A stretch of 64,000 bases of DNA from Streptomyces griseoluteus (GCA_000717735.1 JOBE01000024.1:1-64000); one strand, 5' to 3'. Shown: positions 43,381 through 52,816, numbered from the stretch's first letter. Program-made: numbers and translations. Notes: generated from the letters alone by a model not told the origin.

Positions 43381-43455
43381 AAGACCCCAGGCGCTCGCCC
43401 AACTTCCGCTCCCCTTGTGTGTCCTGAGAGGGGCGAGGGGACGTTGCGGAGAGTT

Positions 43456-43476
43456 ATTAGGTTAGGCTAACCTAAT
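43456..43476. promoter_or_regulatory. Perfect iron box upstream of desA
   Basis: A 21-bp perfect palindrome around one central G, containing TTAGGTTAGGCTAACCTAA, the textbook DmdR1/IdeR operator. It lies 47 bp before the desA start and should make desABCD iron-repressed. Confidence 0.95.
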
Positions 43477-43523
43477 ACGCATCGTCGCCCCTCGCCCCTC
43501 TCTGCTGCCCGGAGGCCCCCCAC

Positions 43524-44963
43524 ATGCGCTCGCACCTGCTCAATGACGCCACGGCGGAGAGCTACCGCCGCTCCGTCACCGAAGGGGTCGAGCGCGTGGC
43601 GGCCAAACTCGCCTCGACGCGCAGCCCGTTCACCGGTGTGACGCCCGCCGACCTCGGCCCCGTCATCGACGCCGTCGACCTCGACCGGCCGCTCGGCGAC
43701 TCCTCCGCCGCCCTCGACGAGCTGGAGAGCGTCTACCTCCGCGACGCCGTCTACTTCCACCACCCGCGCTACCTGGGCCACCTCAACTGCCCGGTCGTCA
43801 TCCCCGCCGTCCTCGGCGAGGCCGTCCTCTCGGCGGTCAACTCCTCGCTCGACACCTGGGACCAGAGCGCGGGCGGCACCCTCATCGAGCGCAAGCTCGT
43901 CGACTGGACCACCGGCCGCATCGGGCTCGGCCCGGCCGCCGACGGCGTGTTCACCAGCGGCGGCACGCAGTCCAACCTGCAGGCCCTGCTCCTCGCCCGC
44001 GAGGAGGCCAAGACGGACGACCTGTCCCGGCTCCGCATCTTCTCCTCCGAGTGCAGCCACTTCAGCGTCCAGAAGTCGGCCACCCTCCTCGGCCTGGGCC
44101 ACGACGCCGTCGTCTCGATCCCGGTCGACCGGAACAAGCGGATGCAGTCCGTCGTCCTCGCCGCCGAGCTGGCCGCCTGCCGCGCCGAGGGCCTCGTCCC
44201 GATGGCGATCGTCGCCACCGCCGGCACCACCGACTTCGGCTCCATCGACCCGCTGCCCGAGATCGCCGCCCTGGCCGACGAGTACGGCGCGTGGATGCAC
44301 GTGGACGCGGCCTACGGCTGCGGCCTGCTCGCCTCGCCGACCCGCCGCCACCTCCTGGAGGGCATCGAGCGGGCCGACTCGGTCACCGTCGACTTCCACA
44401 AGTCCTTCTTCCAGCCGGTCAGTTCCTCGGCCGTGCTGGTCCGCGACGGGGCCACCCTGCGCCACGCGACCTACCACGCGGACTACCTGAACCCGCGCCG
44501 CACCATCGCGGAGCAGATACCGAACCAGGTCGACAAGTCGCTCCAGACCACCCGCCGCTTCGACGCGCTCAAGCTGTGGATGACCCTGCGCGTGATGGGC
44601 GCCGACGGCGTCGGGCAGCTCTTCGACGAGGTCTGCGACCTGGCCGCCGAGGGCTTCGCGCTGCTCGCCGCCGACCCGCGCTACGACGTCGTGGTCGAGC
44701 CGCAGCTCTCCACGCTCGTCTACCGCTACATCCCGGAGGCCGTCACCTCCCCCGAGGACATCGACCGCGCCAACCTGCACGCCCGGAAGGCCCTGTTCGC
44801 CTCCGGCGAGGCCGTCGTCGCCGGGACCAAGGTCGACGGCCGCCAGTACCTCAAGTTCACCCTGCTCAACCCCGAGACCACCGTGGCGGACATCGCCGCC
44901 GTCCTCGATCTGATCGCCGGCCACGCCGAGCAGTACCTGGGAGAGACCCTTGTCCACGCCTGA
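43524..44963 (+). CDS. desA: Lysine decarboxylase of desferrioxamine biosynthesis
   Basis: A 479-residue PLP-dependent group II decarboxylase that converts lysine to cadaverine, the first step of desferrioxamine synthesis. PLP-site motifs are [42 protein letters not shown] and Lys293 in [15 protein letters not shown] nine bases before the ATG gives a clear start. The downstream desB start overlaps its 3' end. Expression should depend on the iron box at 43456-43476. Confidence 0.95.
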   Translation: MRSHLLNDATAESYRRSVTEGVERVAAKLASTRSPFTGVTPADLGPVIDAVDLDRPLGDSSAALDELESVYLRDAVYFHHPRYLGHLNCPVVIPAVLGEAVLSAVNSSLDTWDQSAGGTLIERKLVDWTTGRIGLGPAADGVFTSGGTQSNLQALLLAREEAKTDDLSRLRIFSSECSHFSVQKSATLLGLGHDAVVSIPVDRNKRMQSVVLAAELAACRAEGLVPMAIVATAGTTDFGSIDPLPEIAALADEYGAWMHVDAAYGCGLLASPTRRHLLEGIERADSVTVDFHKSFFQPVSSSAVLVRDGATLRHATYHADYLNPRRTIAEQIPNQVDKSLQTTRRFDALKLWMTLRVMGADGVGQLFDEVCDLAAEGFALLAADPRYDVVVEPQLSTLVYRYIPEAVTSPEDIDRANLHARKALFASGEAVVAGTKVDGRQYLKFTLLNPETTVADIAAVLDLIAGHAEQYLGETLVHA

Positions 44964-46233
44964 GACGACCGAGACGTACGACTTCATCGGCATCGGGCTC
45001 GGTCCGTTCAACCTCGGACTCGCCTGTCTGACCGAGCCGATCGACGAGCTGAACGGCCTCTTCCTGGAGTCGAAGCCGGACTTCGAGTGGCACTCGGGGA
45101 TGTTCCTCGAAGGCGCCCACCTCCAGACGCCGTTCATGTCGGACCTGGTCACGATGGCCGACCCGACCTCGCCGTACTCCTTCCTGAACTACCTGAAGGA
45201 GAAGGGCCGGCTCTACTCGTTCTACATCCGGGAGAACTTCTACCCGCTGCGGACCGAGTACAACGACTACTGCCGCTGGGCCGCCGGGAAGCTCTCCTCG
45301 GTCCGCTTCTCGACGACCGTCGCCACCGTGACCTTCGACGAGGCCACCGAGGTGTACGTGGTGACCACCGAGACCGGAGAAACGTTCCGCTCGCGGAGGC
45401 TCGTCCTCGGCACCGGCACCCCCGCGTACGTCCCCGAGACCTGCCAGGACCTCGGGGGCGACCTGATCCACAACTCGCGCTACCTCCCGAACAAGGAGGA
45501 GCTCCAGAAGAAGAAGTCCATCACCCTGGTCGGCAGCGGCCAGAGCGCCGCCGAGATCTACTACGACCTCCTGAGCGAGATCGACGTCCACGGCTACAAG
45601 CTGAACTGGGTGACCCGCTCCCCCCGCTTCTTCCCGCTCGAATACACCAAGCTCACCCTGGAGATGACCTCCCCGGAGTACGTGGACTACTTCCACGCGC
45701 TGCCCGAGCAGACCCGCTACCGCCTGGAGACCCAGCAGAAGGGCCTCTTCAAGGGCATCGACGGCGAGCTGATCGACGCCATCTTCGACCTGCTCTACCA
45801 GAAGAACCTGAACGGCCCCGTGCCCACCCGGCTCCTCACCAACTCCGCGCTGCACGACGCCGCGTACGACGCGGAGACGGGCACGTACACCCTCGGCTTC
45901 CGCCAGGAGGAGCAGGAGAAGGACTTCACCCTGGAGACCGAGGGCCTGATCCTCGCCACCGGGTACAAGTACGCCGTCCCCGCCTTCCTGGAGCCGGTCC
46001 GCGACCGCCTCAAGTGGGACGGACAGGGCCGCTTCGACGTGGCCCGCAACTACGCGATCGACACCACCGGCCGCGGGGTCTTCCTGCAGAACGCCGGCGT
46101 GCACACCCACTCGATCACCTCGCCCGACCTCGGCATGGGGGCGTACCGCAACGCGTACATCATCGGGGCGATGCTGGGATACGACTACTACCCCGTCGAG
46201 AAGACCATCGCTTTCCAGGAGTTCGCGGCATGA
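44950..46233 (+). CDS. desB: Cadaverine/lysine N-monooxygenase
   Basis: A 427-residue flavin-dependent N-hydroxylating monooxygenase (IucD-like) that makes N-hydroxycadaverine with FAD, NADPH and O2. The FAD motif is at the start ([16 protein letters not shown]), followed by [18 protein letters not shown], the NADPH motif [16 protein letters not shown], and [11 protein letters not shown]. The TTG at 44950 overlaps the desA stop by 14 bases and has GGGAGAG upstream, indicating translational coupling. Its stop overlaps desC by four bases. Confidence 0.95.
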   Translation: MSTPETTETYDFIGIGLGPFNLGLACLTEPIDELNGLFLESKPDFEWHSGMFLEGAHLQTPFMSDLVTMADPTSPYSFLNYLKEKGRLYSFYIRENFYPLRTEYNDYCRWAAGKLSSVRFSTTVATVTFDEATEVYVVTTETGETFRSRRLVLGTGTPAYVPETCQDLGGDLIHNSRYLPNKEELQKKKSITLVGSGQSAAEIYYDLLSEIDVHGYKLNWVTRSPRFFPLEYTKLTLEMTSPEYVDYFHALPEQTRYRLETQQKGLFKGIDGELIDAIFDLLYQKNLNGPVPTRLLTNSALHDAAYDAETGTYTLGFRQEEQEKDFTLETEGLILATGYKYAVPAFLEPVRDRLKWDGQGRFDVARNYAIDTTGRGVFLQNAGVHTHSITSPDLGMGAYRNAYIIGAMLGYDYYPVEKTIAFQEFAA

Positions 46234-46760
46234 CCGTATCGATACGTCCCTTCGACCCGTCGAAGGACGCCCGGCTGATCCACCCGTGGGTCACCCACCC
46301 CAAAGCCGCCTTCTGGATGATGCAGGGCGCCACCCTCCAGGACGTCGAGCGCGAGTACACGGCGATCACCGCCCACCCGCACCACGACGCCTTCATCGGC
46401 CTCGTCGACGGCGAGCCCGCCTTCCTGATGGAGCGGTACGACCCCTCGCAGCTGGAGCTGGTCGGCCTCTACGACCCGCAGCCCGGTGACGTCGGCATGC
46501 ACTTCCTCGTCGCGCCCACCGACACCCCCGTGCACGGCTTCACCCGGACCGTGATCACCGCCGTGATGGCGGAGCTGTTCGCCGACCCGGCGACCGCGCG
46601 CGTGGTCGTCGAGCCCGACGTGTCCAACAAGGCCGTCCACGCCCTCAACGAGGCCGTCGGGTTCGTGCCCGAGCGGGAGATCCAGAAGCCGGAGAAGAAG
46701 GCCCTGCTGAGCTTCTGCACCCGGGAGCAGTTCGAGGCGGCAGTGGGAGCGACCGTATGA
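46230..46760 (+). CDS. desC: Acyl-CoA N-acyltransferase of desferrioxamine biosynthesis
   Basis: A 176-residue GNAT-type acyltransferase (IucB-like) that acylates N-hydroxycadaverine with succinyl- or acetyl-CoA to give the hydroxamate building blocks. Family features are [29 protein letters not shown] and [20 protein letters not shown], then [15 protein letters not shown] overlaps couple it to desB and desD on either side. Confidence 0.93.
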   Translation: MTVSIRPFDPSKDARLIHPWVTHPKAAFWMMQGATLQDVEREYTAITAHPHHDAFIGLVDGEPAFLMERYDPSQLELVGLYDPQPGDVGMHFLVAPTDTPVHGFTRTVITAVMAELFADPATARVVVEPDVSNKAVHALNEAVGFVPEREIQKPEKKALLSFCTREQFEAAVGATV

Positions 46761-48535
46761 CCATCACCGACCCCGTCGCGCACCTCACCCCCGAGCGCTG
46801 GGCCGACGCCAACCGCGCCCTGATCCGCAAGGGCCTCGCCGAGTTCGCCCACGAGCGGCTGCTCGACCCGCGCGAGCTGGGCGAGAGCCGCTACAAGGTC
46901 CTCGCCGACGACGGCGTGACCGAGTACCGCTTCACCGCGGACCGGTTCGCCCTCGACCACTGGCAGGTCTACCCCGAGTCGATCAGCCGGCACCGAGGCG
47001 ACGAGCAGCTCCCGCTCGACGCGCTGCAGTTCATCACCGAACTGCGCGGCTCCCTCGGCCTGAGCGACGAGGTCCTGCCGGTGTACCTGGAGGAGATCTC
47101 CTCCACCCTGGCCGGCACGGCGTACAAGTCGACCAAGCCGAAGGCGACGTCCGCCGAGCTGGCCCGCGCCGGGTTCCAGGCCATCGAGACGGGGATGACC
47201 GAGGGCCACCCCTGCTTCGTCGCCAACAACGGGCGGCTCGGCTTCGGCGTCGACGAGTTCCGCGCGTACGCCCCCGAGGCCGCGAGCGACATCCACCTGA
47301 TCTGGCTGGCGGCGCGCCGCGACCGCGCCACCTTCACGGCGGGCGCGGACATCGAGTACGAGACGTTCATCCGCGCCGAGCTGGGCGACGCGACGGTGGA
47401 CGGCTTCGCGGCGACGCTGACCGCCCGCGGCCTGGACCCGGCCGACTACCTCCTCATGCCCTGCCACCCCTGGCAGTGGTGGAACAAGCTGTCGGTCACC
47501 TTCGCCGCGGAGGTGGCGCAGCAGCGTCTCGTCTACCTGGGCGAGGGCGACGACACGTACCTGGCACAGCAGTCGATCCGTACGTTCTTCAACACGTCGG
47601 ACCCGTCGAAGCACTACGTGAAGACGGCCCTCTCGGTCCTCAACATGGGCTTCATGCGGGGCCTGTCGGCCGCGTACATGGAGGCGACGCCGGCGATCAA
47701 CGACTGGCTGCACCAGCTCATCGAGTCGGACTCCGTCTTCGCGGCGGCCCGGTTCTCGATCATCCGGGAGCGGGCGGCCGTCGGCTACCGGCACCTGGAG
47801 TACGAGGCCGCCACGGACCGCTACTCGCCGTACCGCAAGATGCTGGCGGCGCTCTGGCGCGAGTCCCCGGTGCCGTCCCTCGCCGAGGGCGAGCGTCTGG
47901 CGACGATGGCCTCGCTCCTCCACGTGGACCACGCGGGAGCGTCGTTCGCGGGCGCCCTGATCAAGGAATCGGGTCTGGAGGCGTCCGTCTGGCTGCGCCA
48001 GTACCTGGACGCGTACCTCCTCCCGGTCCTGCACAGCTTCTACGCGTACGACCTGGCGTTCATGCCGCACGGCGAGAACGTGATCCTGGTCCTCGACGAG
48101 CGCGGCGCGGTGGCGCGGGCGATCTTCAAGGACATCGCGGAGGAGATCGTCGTCATGGACCCGACGGCGGTCCTGCCGCCGGCGGTGGAGCGCGTCCGCG
48201 CGGAGATCCCGGAGGACATGAAGCTCCTCTCGGTCTTCACGGACGTCTTCGACTGCTTCTTCCGCTTCCTGGGCGCGACCCTGGCGGCGGAGGGCGTCCT
48301 CGCGGAGGACGACTTCTGGCGGACGGTGGCGGAGTGCGTCCGCGCCTACGAGGCGTCGAAGCCGGAACTGGCGGACAGGTTCGCCCAGTACGACATGTTC
48401 GCGGAGACGTTCGCGCTGTCGGCCCTGAACCGCCTGCAGCTGCGCAACAACAAGCAGATGGTCGACCTGGCGGACCCGTCGGCGGCCCTCCAGCTGGTCG
48501 GCGACCTGGCGAACCCGATCGCCCGCTTCGCGTAA
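46757..48535 (+). CDS. desD: Desferrioxamine synthetase (NIS synthetase, IucA/IucC family)
   Basis: A 592-residue NRPS-independent siderophore synthetase that ATP-dependently joins and cyclises the hydroxamate monomers to desferrioxamine E, or forms linear B-type products. Recognisable regions are KSTKPKATSAELARAGFQAI and EGHPCFVANNGRLGFGVDEF in the N-terminal domain, LMPCHPWQWWNKL, SIRTFFNTSDPSKHYVKTAL, and DLAFMPHGENVILVLDERG in the C-terminal domain. The ATG overlaps the desC stop. A near-perfect terminator closes the operon 15 bases after the stop. Confidence 0.95.
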   Translation: MTITDPVAHLTPERWADANRALIRKGLAEFAHERLLDPRELGESRYKVLADDGVTEYRFTADRFALDHWQVYPESISRHRGDEQLPLDALQFITELRGSLGLSDEVLPVYLEEISSTLAGTAYKSTKPKATSAELARAGFQAIETGMTEGHPCFVANNGRLGFGVDEFRAYAPEAASDIHLIWLAARRDRATFTAGADIEYETFIRAELGDATVDGFAATLTARGLDPADYLLMPCHPWQWWNKLSVTFAAEVAQQRLVYLGEGDDTYLAQQSIRTFFNTSDPSKHYVKTALSVLNMGFMRGLSAAYMEATPAINDWLHQLIESDSVFAAARFSIIRERAAVGYRHLEYEAATDRYSPYRKMLAALWRESPVPSLAEGERLATMASLLHVDHAGASFAGALIKESGLEASVWLRQYLDAYLLPVLHSFYAYDLAFMPHGENVILVLDERGAVARAIFKDIAEEIVVMDPTAVLPPAVERVRAEIPEDMKLLSVFTDVFDCFFRFLGATLAAEGVLAEDDFWRTVAECVRAYEASKPELADRFAQYDMFAETFALSALNRLQLRNNKQMVDLADPSAALQLVGDLANPIARFA

Positions 48536-48549
48536 CCCTTCCCCATACC

Positions 48550-48592
48550 GATGTGAGCCCCGGCGGGTACGGTCCCCGCCGGGGCTCACATC
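48550..48592. terminator. Terminator of the des operon
   Basis: An 18-bp perfect stem (GATGTGAGCCCCGGCGGG and its complement) encloses a 7-base loop. Followed closely by the convergent gene at 48601, it may act in both directions. Confidence 0.92.
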
Positions 48593-48600
48593 TGATCTCG

Positions 48601-48984
48601 TTACGTCACTCCGTAGGGGCAGTACTGCCCTGCCTCGCGCGGGCACGCGATGAGCGCCCGCGACACGTACTGCTGGGCTTTGGAGTAGTGCCCGTAGACG
48701 ACATCGTTCCCCGCCGCCAGCCGCAAGGTCTCCCGAGTGCGCTCCAACCGGTCCCAGACCGGGAAGTGCTCCTGGTCCACGGGCGGGTTCTGCGTCAGCT
48801 CCCCCTCGACCCAGGCGACTGCCGCCTCCACGTCGGCGAACGTGGCCACCACCTGATCACCGGGCCGCCTCAGCCAGTCCTTGATCTCGATCGGCGGATG
48901 GTCCGCCGGCACCTCCCTCCGCCGGACCGCCGAATCCGGATACGCCCGGCCGGTGTACGCGTACGCGTGCCAGTGCTGTGTCAC
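48601..48984 (-). CDS. Unknown 127-residue protein in the JmjC cassette
   Basis: A soluble protein starting TQHWHAYAYTGRAYPDSAVR with a central QVVATFADVEAAVAWVEGEL helix and a tyrosine/alanine-rich C-terminus (YGHYSKAQQYVSRALIACPR). The GTG at 48984 gives a plausible start but has no ribosome site. An in-frame GTG at 49024-49026 overlaps the upstream JmjC gene and adds 14 residues. Its position directly behind the oxygenase suggests cotranscription. No family recognised. Confidence 0.55.
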   Translation of the reverse strand: MTQHWHAYAYTGRAYPDSAVRRREVPADHPPIEIKDWLRRPGDQVVATFADVEAAVAWVEGELTQNPPVDQEHFPVWDRLERTRETLRLAAGNDVVYGHYSKAQQYVSRALIACPREAGQYCPYGVT

Positions 48985-49012
48985 GGGCGCAACGTAGCCC
49001 CGCCCGAGGTCC

Positions 49013-49906
49013 TCACCGCGTGACACGGACAGCGGCCCTCCGTGCGAGTTCGGCCACGTCCGCGGACTCCAGGAGCAGCAGTGCGCCGATCAGGTACTCG
49101 CGCGTCCACCGGATTGCCTCCTCCGGCGCGTCCAGCAGGGCAGCCGGCGCGATCTCGGCCCGCAGCGCGGGGTCCACCAGAGCCTGGGAGAGGACCTCGC
49201 GCGCCATCTCGGACGCCAGCCAGTGGAACGTACGCTCCTTGAGCGCGAACGTGAGGTGCAGCGAGGGCTGGTCCCCCACCGTGTACGGCGAATGGACATA
49301 GCCGCGCGGCAGCCAGAACACGTCACCGGGTTCCAGCGTGAAGGACTGGGCTGGAGGCGTGTTGGCGAGATAGTGCCGCTCCTTCGGAGTGAATCCCCTC
49401 TCCAGGAAGTTGCCGTGCTCCGTCGTCGGGTTCGCGACGAAGGGCGGGTGCAGCGGCCACGCCTTCCGTCCTGAGAGCTGGACGATCAGCGTCACGTACG
49501 GGTCGTAGTGGTACTTGAGCCCTTGCGCCCCCGGCGGGGTCAGGTACGCGTTCACATGAACCAGGCAACCCGTCTCGTCCTGGATCTCGCGTCGCAGAAC
49601 GCTCAGGGAGGGCTTGACCGTCTGGAGCTGCCGGACCGAGACGGTGCCCCCGTCGTCGAGGTGGTCGCGGATCGCGCCGGACCGGGGCATGTCACCATCG
49701 ATGTACGCGTACCGCTCAAGGACCTTGCCGTCCTTGACCAGGACGACGTTCCGGGCCGGAAGGCACTCGGCGTCCACGAGAGCGTTGAGTTCGCCCATGG
49801 ACCACAGGCGGGCCAGGGTGCCAGGGTCGCGGCGGAAGAGCGTCGGCCGGGTGGGCCACCTCGCCAGGATCTCCGGGACGCGGTCCACAAGATCAGCCAG
49901 CGGCAT
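49013..49906 (-). CDS. JmjC/cupin-fold Fe(II)/2-oxoglutarate oxygenase
   Basis: A 297-residue protein of the cupin-4/JmjC type. The facial metal triad is visible: His133 and Asp135 in LKYHYDPYVTLIVQL and His205 in GYVHSPYTV. The family WLPRGYVH turn is present, followed by a helical dimerisation tail. Members include ribosomal-protein hydroxylases (YcfD/RoxA) and peptide hydroxylases, so it may hydroxylate a protein or peptide. It is flanked on the same strand by a 77-residue DUF397-like protein upstream (66-base gap) and an unknown protein downstream. AAGGAG lies seven bases before the ATG. Confidence 0.82.
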   Translation of the reverse strand: MPLADLVDRVPEILARWPTRPTLFRRDPGTLARLWSMGELNALVDAECLPARNVVLVKDGKVLERYAYIDGDMPRSGAIRDHLDDGGTVSVRQLQTVKPSLSVLRREIQDETGCLVHVNAYLTPPGAQGLKYHYDPYVTLIVQLSGRKAWPLHPPFVANPTTEHGNFLERGFTPKERHYLANTPPAQSFTLEPGDVFWLPRGYVHSPYTVGDQPSLHLTFALKERTFHWLASEMAREVLSQALVDPALRAEIAPAALLDAPEEAIRWTREYLIGALLLLESADVAELARRAAVRVTR

Positions 49907-49972
49907 TGCTGACTCCTTCGGGTGGGGGGAGCCGAACGGGGCCCGTCACATGGGCGCGGGCCCCGCCATGGG

Positions 49973-50206
49973 TCAGTTGGCCGCGTCGACCTTGGCGATC
50001 CAAGCCCGCGCGAACGCAGTAATCTCGTCCGCGCTCATCCTCAGTTCACGGTCGGCCCCCTCGGGCTTGTTGTCACCGAGCGCGTACCCACCTCCGTGCA
50101 GCTCCGCGAGGGTGACGCAGCTCTCCATGTTGCCGGTGTTGTCCGTTCCGCCCCCGCAAAGTGCGGCGAAGGGACCGGCCACCTCACGGTCGTACAGATC
50201 GCTCAT
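49973..50206 (-). CDS. Small DUF397-like protein upstream of the JmjC gene
   Basis: A 77-residue acidic protein. The central ESCVTLAELHGGGYALGDNK and the terminal SADEITAFARAWIAKVDA match the outline of DUF397 (a CVEVA strand, an xxRDSK strand, then an FxxFxxGVKxG helix). However, it has its own N-terminus SDLYDREVAGPFAALCGGG, with a GGGTDNTGNMES stretch between two cysteines. DUF397 proteins are usually partners of Scr1-type HTH regulators; here the neighbour is an oxygenase. It could be a regulator partner or a substrate of the JmjC enzyme. Start ATG at 50206 with GGAG ten bases upstream. Confidence 0.6.
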   Translation of the reverse strand: MSDLYDREVAGPFAALCGGGTDNTGNMESCVTLAELHGGGYALGDNKPEGADRELRMSADEITAFARAWIAKVDAAN

Positions 50207-50286
50207 TACTGTTGATCTCCTGTCTCTGTCTTCGACGGGATGCACCCGCTCCCCCTCGTGGAGGGAACGGAGTCTGTGTTCGCGGA

Positions 50287-50364
50287 CTACCGCGTGACAG
50301 CCAGGGCCATGGCGAGGACGCCGAGGACCCCCACGGCCGTGACCGCCACCGCGTGGAGCCTCAC
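50287..50364 (-). CDS. 25-residue hydrophobic micropeptide
   Basis: A GTG that overlaps the stop of the DUF7848-like gene (GTGA) opens a 25-codon frame: R-L-H then one hydrophobic helix (AVAVTAVGVLGVLAMALAV) ending T-R. This is a single membrane-spanning peptide. The stop/start overlap is the same type as the one preceding the DUF7848-like gene, supporting a coupled series of three. It is too short to be identified by homology here. Confidence 0.45.
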   Translation of the reverse strand: MRLHAVAVTAVGVLGVLAMALAVTR

Positions 50365-50593
50365 CGGGACCCGTCCGTCACCCGGGCGACGTACTCGACC
50401 GTCACGGCGAAGGTGTCGTGCCCGGCGGCGACGGCGTGCGCCAGGCACTCGACGTTCACGCCCGGGGGTGCGGGCGTCGGCTGCGTCTCCCAGGTGCACT
50501 CGCCGTCCAGGCAGTAGGCCTTCGCGACGACCTCCCCCTGCGGGTGCGGGCCGATCCGGTGGTCACGGGTACGTCCACCGGTGCCGCCGTCAC
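50361..50593 (-). pseudogene. Frameshifted DUF7848-like gene
   Basis: The C-terminal part (DHRIGPHPQGEVVAKAYCLD, then WETQPTPAPPGVNVECLAHA and VAAGHDTFAVTVEYVARV) resembles the small cysteine-containing DUF7848 proteins of Streptomyces. No in-frame start codon precedes it in the coding-like part. A GTG at 50593 overlapping the previous stop opens TAAPVDVPVT in a different frame. Joining the two requires a one-base backward shift near 50565. Either the gene is frameshifted, the sequence has an indel error, or translation shifts frame. Confidence 0.5.
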
Positions 50594-51009
50594 GGCGCCT
50601 CGATCCGCATCTTCGGCGGGTCGTGCGGGTGGTTGCGGATCTCGACGACGCAGTCGACGGCGGCGGATTCGTCGTGCTCCGGCCCGGTGCCCATGTAGCG
50701 GTCGAACCACTGGACGAGGTACGCGCACGGCGTGCAGTCCGGGACCGGCTCGGGCCGGGGGCGGAGCCCGTGGTCGGCGGAGAGGACGAGCGCGGGGCGT
50801 ACGGGGGTGGTGAGGATCCGGATGCTCGACCACTCGTCCTCGGTCGGTGCGCGCAGGTCCTCGGGCGAGGCGGTCCACTCGGCACCGCCGCCGGGCGGGC
50901 GCAGGTAGATACTCCCCGCCTGACTGCGCGACACCCGGCCGAGCCGGGTCGTTCCGTTGCCGGTGTCGGCCACGAAGGCGCCGGTGGCGGGTTGGCTGTG
51001 CACGGGCAC
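50590..51009 (-). CDS. Unknown 139-residue protein upstream of the DUF7848-like gene
   Basis: A soluble protein with N-terminus PVHSQPATGAFVADTGNGTT and a C-terminal half containing CTPCAYLVQWFDRYMGTGPE and ESAAVDCVVEIRNHPHDPPK. The two-cysteine CTPC is a possible metal or redox site. The GTG at 51009 has GGAGTCACC upstream at good spacing. Its TGA overlaps a GTG that begins the next gene. It is divergent from the Scr1-type regulator at 51104, an arrangement common for DUF397/Scr1 regulatory islands. Confidence 0.6.
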   Translation of the reverse strand: MPVHSQPATGAFVADTGNGTTRLGRVSRSQAGSIYLRPPGGGAEWTASPEDLRAPTEDEWSSIRILTTPVRPALVLSADHGLRPRPEPVPDCTPCAYLVQWFDRYMGTGPEHDESAAVDCVVEIRNHPHDPPKMRIEAP

Positions 51010-51103
51010 GGTGACTCCTCTCCGTAGTGATTTCACTACCAGGGGTGCCTACGGTGGCCTAGGCTTGGCGTGCCTTCAACTAGCCCGAGCCGAAGGATGA
51101 GTT

Positions 51104-51943
51104 GTGGTCAATCGCAAGGAATTACGGCCTGAATCCAGCCCGCGGGCGGCCTACGGGGCCCATCTGCGCAGGTTGCGGGAGGAGCGGGGCTGGACCCAGG
51201 AGGACCTGGCCGGTCCCATGGGCTGCACCAGCCAGCACATCTCCGCCGTGGAAACTTGTCGCAAACCGCCGACCCTGCCGTTCTCGCGTAAGGCCGACCA
51301 GCTCTTCGGACTCGCCGGAACCAGCGAGTCGCTCGAACGCGAGTGGCGGGACATGCGGCACGGCGTCCTGCTGGAGGGCTTCCCGGAGTACGTCGGGTAC
51401 GAGGGCCGGACCGTGGAGATCCGGCTGTTCGAGATCGGAATCATCCCCGGCCTGCTGCAGACTCCGGAGTACGCGCGGGTACTCGCGAACAGCGCCGTGA
51501 AGCGAGGAGCCATCACCCCCGACCAGGCCGACGAGCGGGTTGCCTTCCTGGCTGCCCGTCAAGCTGCCTTGGAACGGGATCAACCGCCCATGATCTTCGT
51601 GGTGATGGACGAGAGTTGCGTCCGGCGGCCGGTCGGAGGACAGAAGGTGATGGACGCCCAATTGGAACGGCTCGTCGAGTACGCGGACCGCCCCACCACC
51701 CTGCTCCAGATCGCCCCGTACGCCATAGGAGAGCGTCGCCCGTTCGACCTTCCGGTCAACCTGCTCACCCTCGCTGACCGTTCCGTGGTCTGCTACACGG
51801 AGTCGCAGGCACAGGGGCACTTGGACCGGGAAATCACTTCCGTGGTACCGATGTTGACGGCCTACCATCAGCTTCAGGCCCAATCGCTCTCCCAGGCGGA
51901 AGCCGTGGCCGTGATCCAAGAAGCGCGAAAGGGCACCTCGTGA
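51104..51943 (+). CDS. XRE/Scr1-type regulator (HTH plus DUF5753)
   Basis: A 279-residue regulator with an N-terminal XRE HTH (AYGAHLRRLREERGWTQEDL, then AGPMGCTSQHISAVETCRKP) and the actinobacterial DUF5753 domain (EIRLFEIGIIPGLLQTPEYA, then MIFVVMDESCVRRPVGG and QLERLVEYADRPTTLLQIAP). Such proteins work with small DUF397 partners in developmental or antibiotic control. The GTG start has AAGGA seven bases upstream, and the stop overlaps the DUF397 gene (GTGA). The anti-sigma-like ATPase often found nearby is not present. Confidence 0.9.
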   Translation: MVNRKELRPESSPRAAYGAHLRRLREERGWTQEDLAGPMGCTSQHISAVETCRKPPTLPFSRKADQLFGLAGTSESLEREWRDMRHGVLLEGFPEYVGYEGRTVEIRLFEIGIIPGLLQTPEYARVLANSAVKRGAITPDQADERVAFLAARQAALERDQPPMIFVVMDESCVRRPVGGQKVMDAQLERLVEYADRPTTLLQIAPYAIGERRPFDLPVNLLTLADRSVVCYTESQAQGHLDREITSVVPMLTAYHQLQAQSLSQAEAVAVIQEARKGTS

Positions 51944-52149
51944 CGACCCACTCCCCCCGCTGGTTCAAGTCCTCGTACAGCAACAACGGCGGCAACTGCG
52001 TCGAGGTCGCCACCAACCTCACCGACTCCCACGGCACCGTCCCCGTCCGTGACTCCAAGCGCCCCACCGGCCCCGTCCTCGACATCACCCCCACCGCCTT
52101 CACCGCCTTCGTGGCCGGCGTCAAGGACGGCCGACTCGGCACCGCCTGA
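51940..52149 (+). CDS. DUF397 protein, partner of the Scr1-type regulator
   Basis: A 69-residue canonical DUF397 protein: [17 protein letters not shown], then [14 protein letters not shown] and a helix [13 protein letters not shown]. It is coupled to the preceding regulator by a GTGA overlap, and the pair probably acts as a complex. Immediately downstream is a direct repeat (R1) and a truncated trypsin gene in another frame. Confidence 0.92.
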   Translation: MTTHSPRWFKSSYSNNGGNCVEVATNLTDSHGTVPVRDSKRPTGPVLDITPTAFTAFVAGVKDGRLGTA

Positions 52150-52161
52150 CCTCGGCCGCGC

Positions 52162-52222
52162 TCCGGCTACTGCTCGGTCACATCTCGGGGGTACGGGCCT
52201 GAGGATCGAAGCAGGTCCGCAG
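52162..52222 (+). repeat. 61-bp direct repeat, copy R1
   Basis: It begins TCCGGCTACTGCTCGG and ends GGTCCGCAG. It matches copy R2 (53297-53357) without gaps at 52 of 61 positions. R1 runs directly into the middle of a trypsin coding sequence. Confidence 0.85.
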
Positions 52223-52816
52223 TGGGTGCTGACGGCGGCCCACTGTGTGCGGGGGGACGGCCTGGTCCTGGACGGCATCGTCCGGATCGGCAGCGAGGAG
52301 CGGAAGTCCGGGGGAACCGTCCGGGCCATCGAGCGGACCGTCGTTCACCCCGGCTTCGTGAGCGGTGACGGGACGGCCCCCAACAAAAACGACATCGCGC
52401 TGCTCCGCCTCGACCGCCCGGTCGACGAGCAGCCCGTCCGGATCGCGGACCGGGCCGGACGGCCCGGCACCCCGACCCGGATCCTGGGGTTCGGAACCAC
52501 CCTCGACACCGAGCTGAGGTTCGCGGAGCGGTTGCGGGAGCTGGAGACGCGTACGGGTGCCGCAGGCGAGTGCGCTCCCGGCTACGCGGACCGGACCCGG
52601 CTGTGCACGATCAGCCGTGTGCCCCGGGCCATGGCGCGCTTCGGGGACTCCGGCGGGCCGCAGCTCCAGAAGGGCAGGCACGGGCGATGGGAGCTCGTCG
52701 GAGCGACGTCGGGTCCCGGCGCCCCGGGGGTCGACTGTTCGGCCGGGCCGGGCCTCTACGCCGATGTGCCCGCCTACGCGGACTGGATCCGTAGGACCGT
52801 CAGGCGCGACGCCTGA
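52181..52816 (+). pseudogene. 5'-truncated trypsin-like serine protease
   Basis: About 210 residues of a chymotrypsin-fold protease with the full triad: His in WVLTAAHCV, Asp in NDIALLRL, Ser in [10 protein letters not shown]. It lacks the signal peptide, propeptide and the mature N-terminus (usually IVGG) needed for activation. There is no start codon in the coding-like part before the His motif; the frame opens only inside the DUF397 gene. Upstream, the reading merges into the 61-bp repeat R1. The downstream part, including the C-terminal [11 protein letters not shown] helix, is intact. It is probably a remnant of a secreted protease whose 5' part was lost by recombination. Confidence 0.7.
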
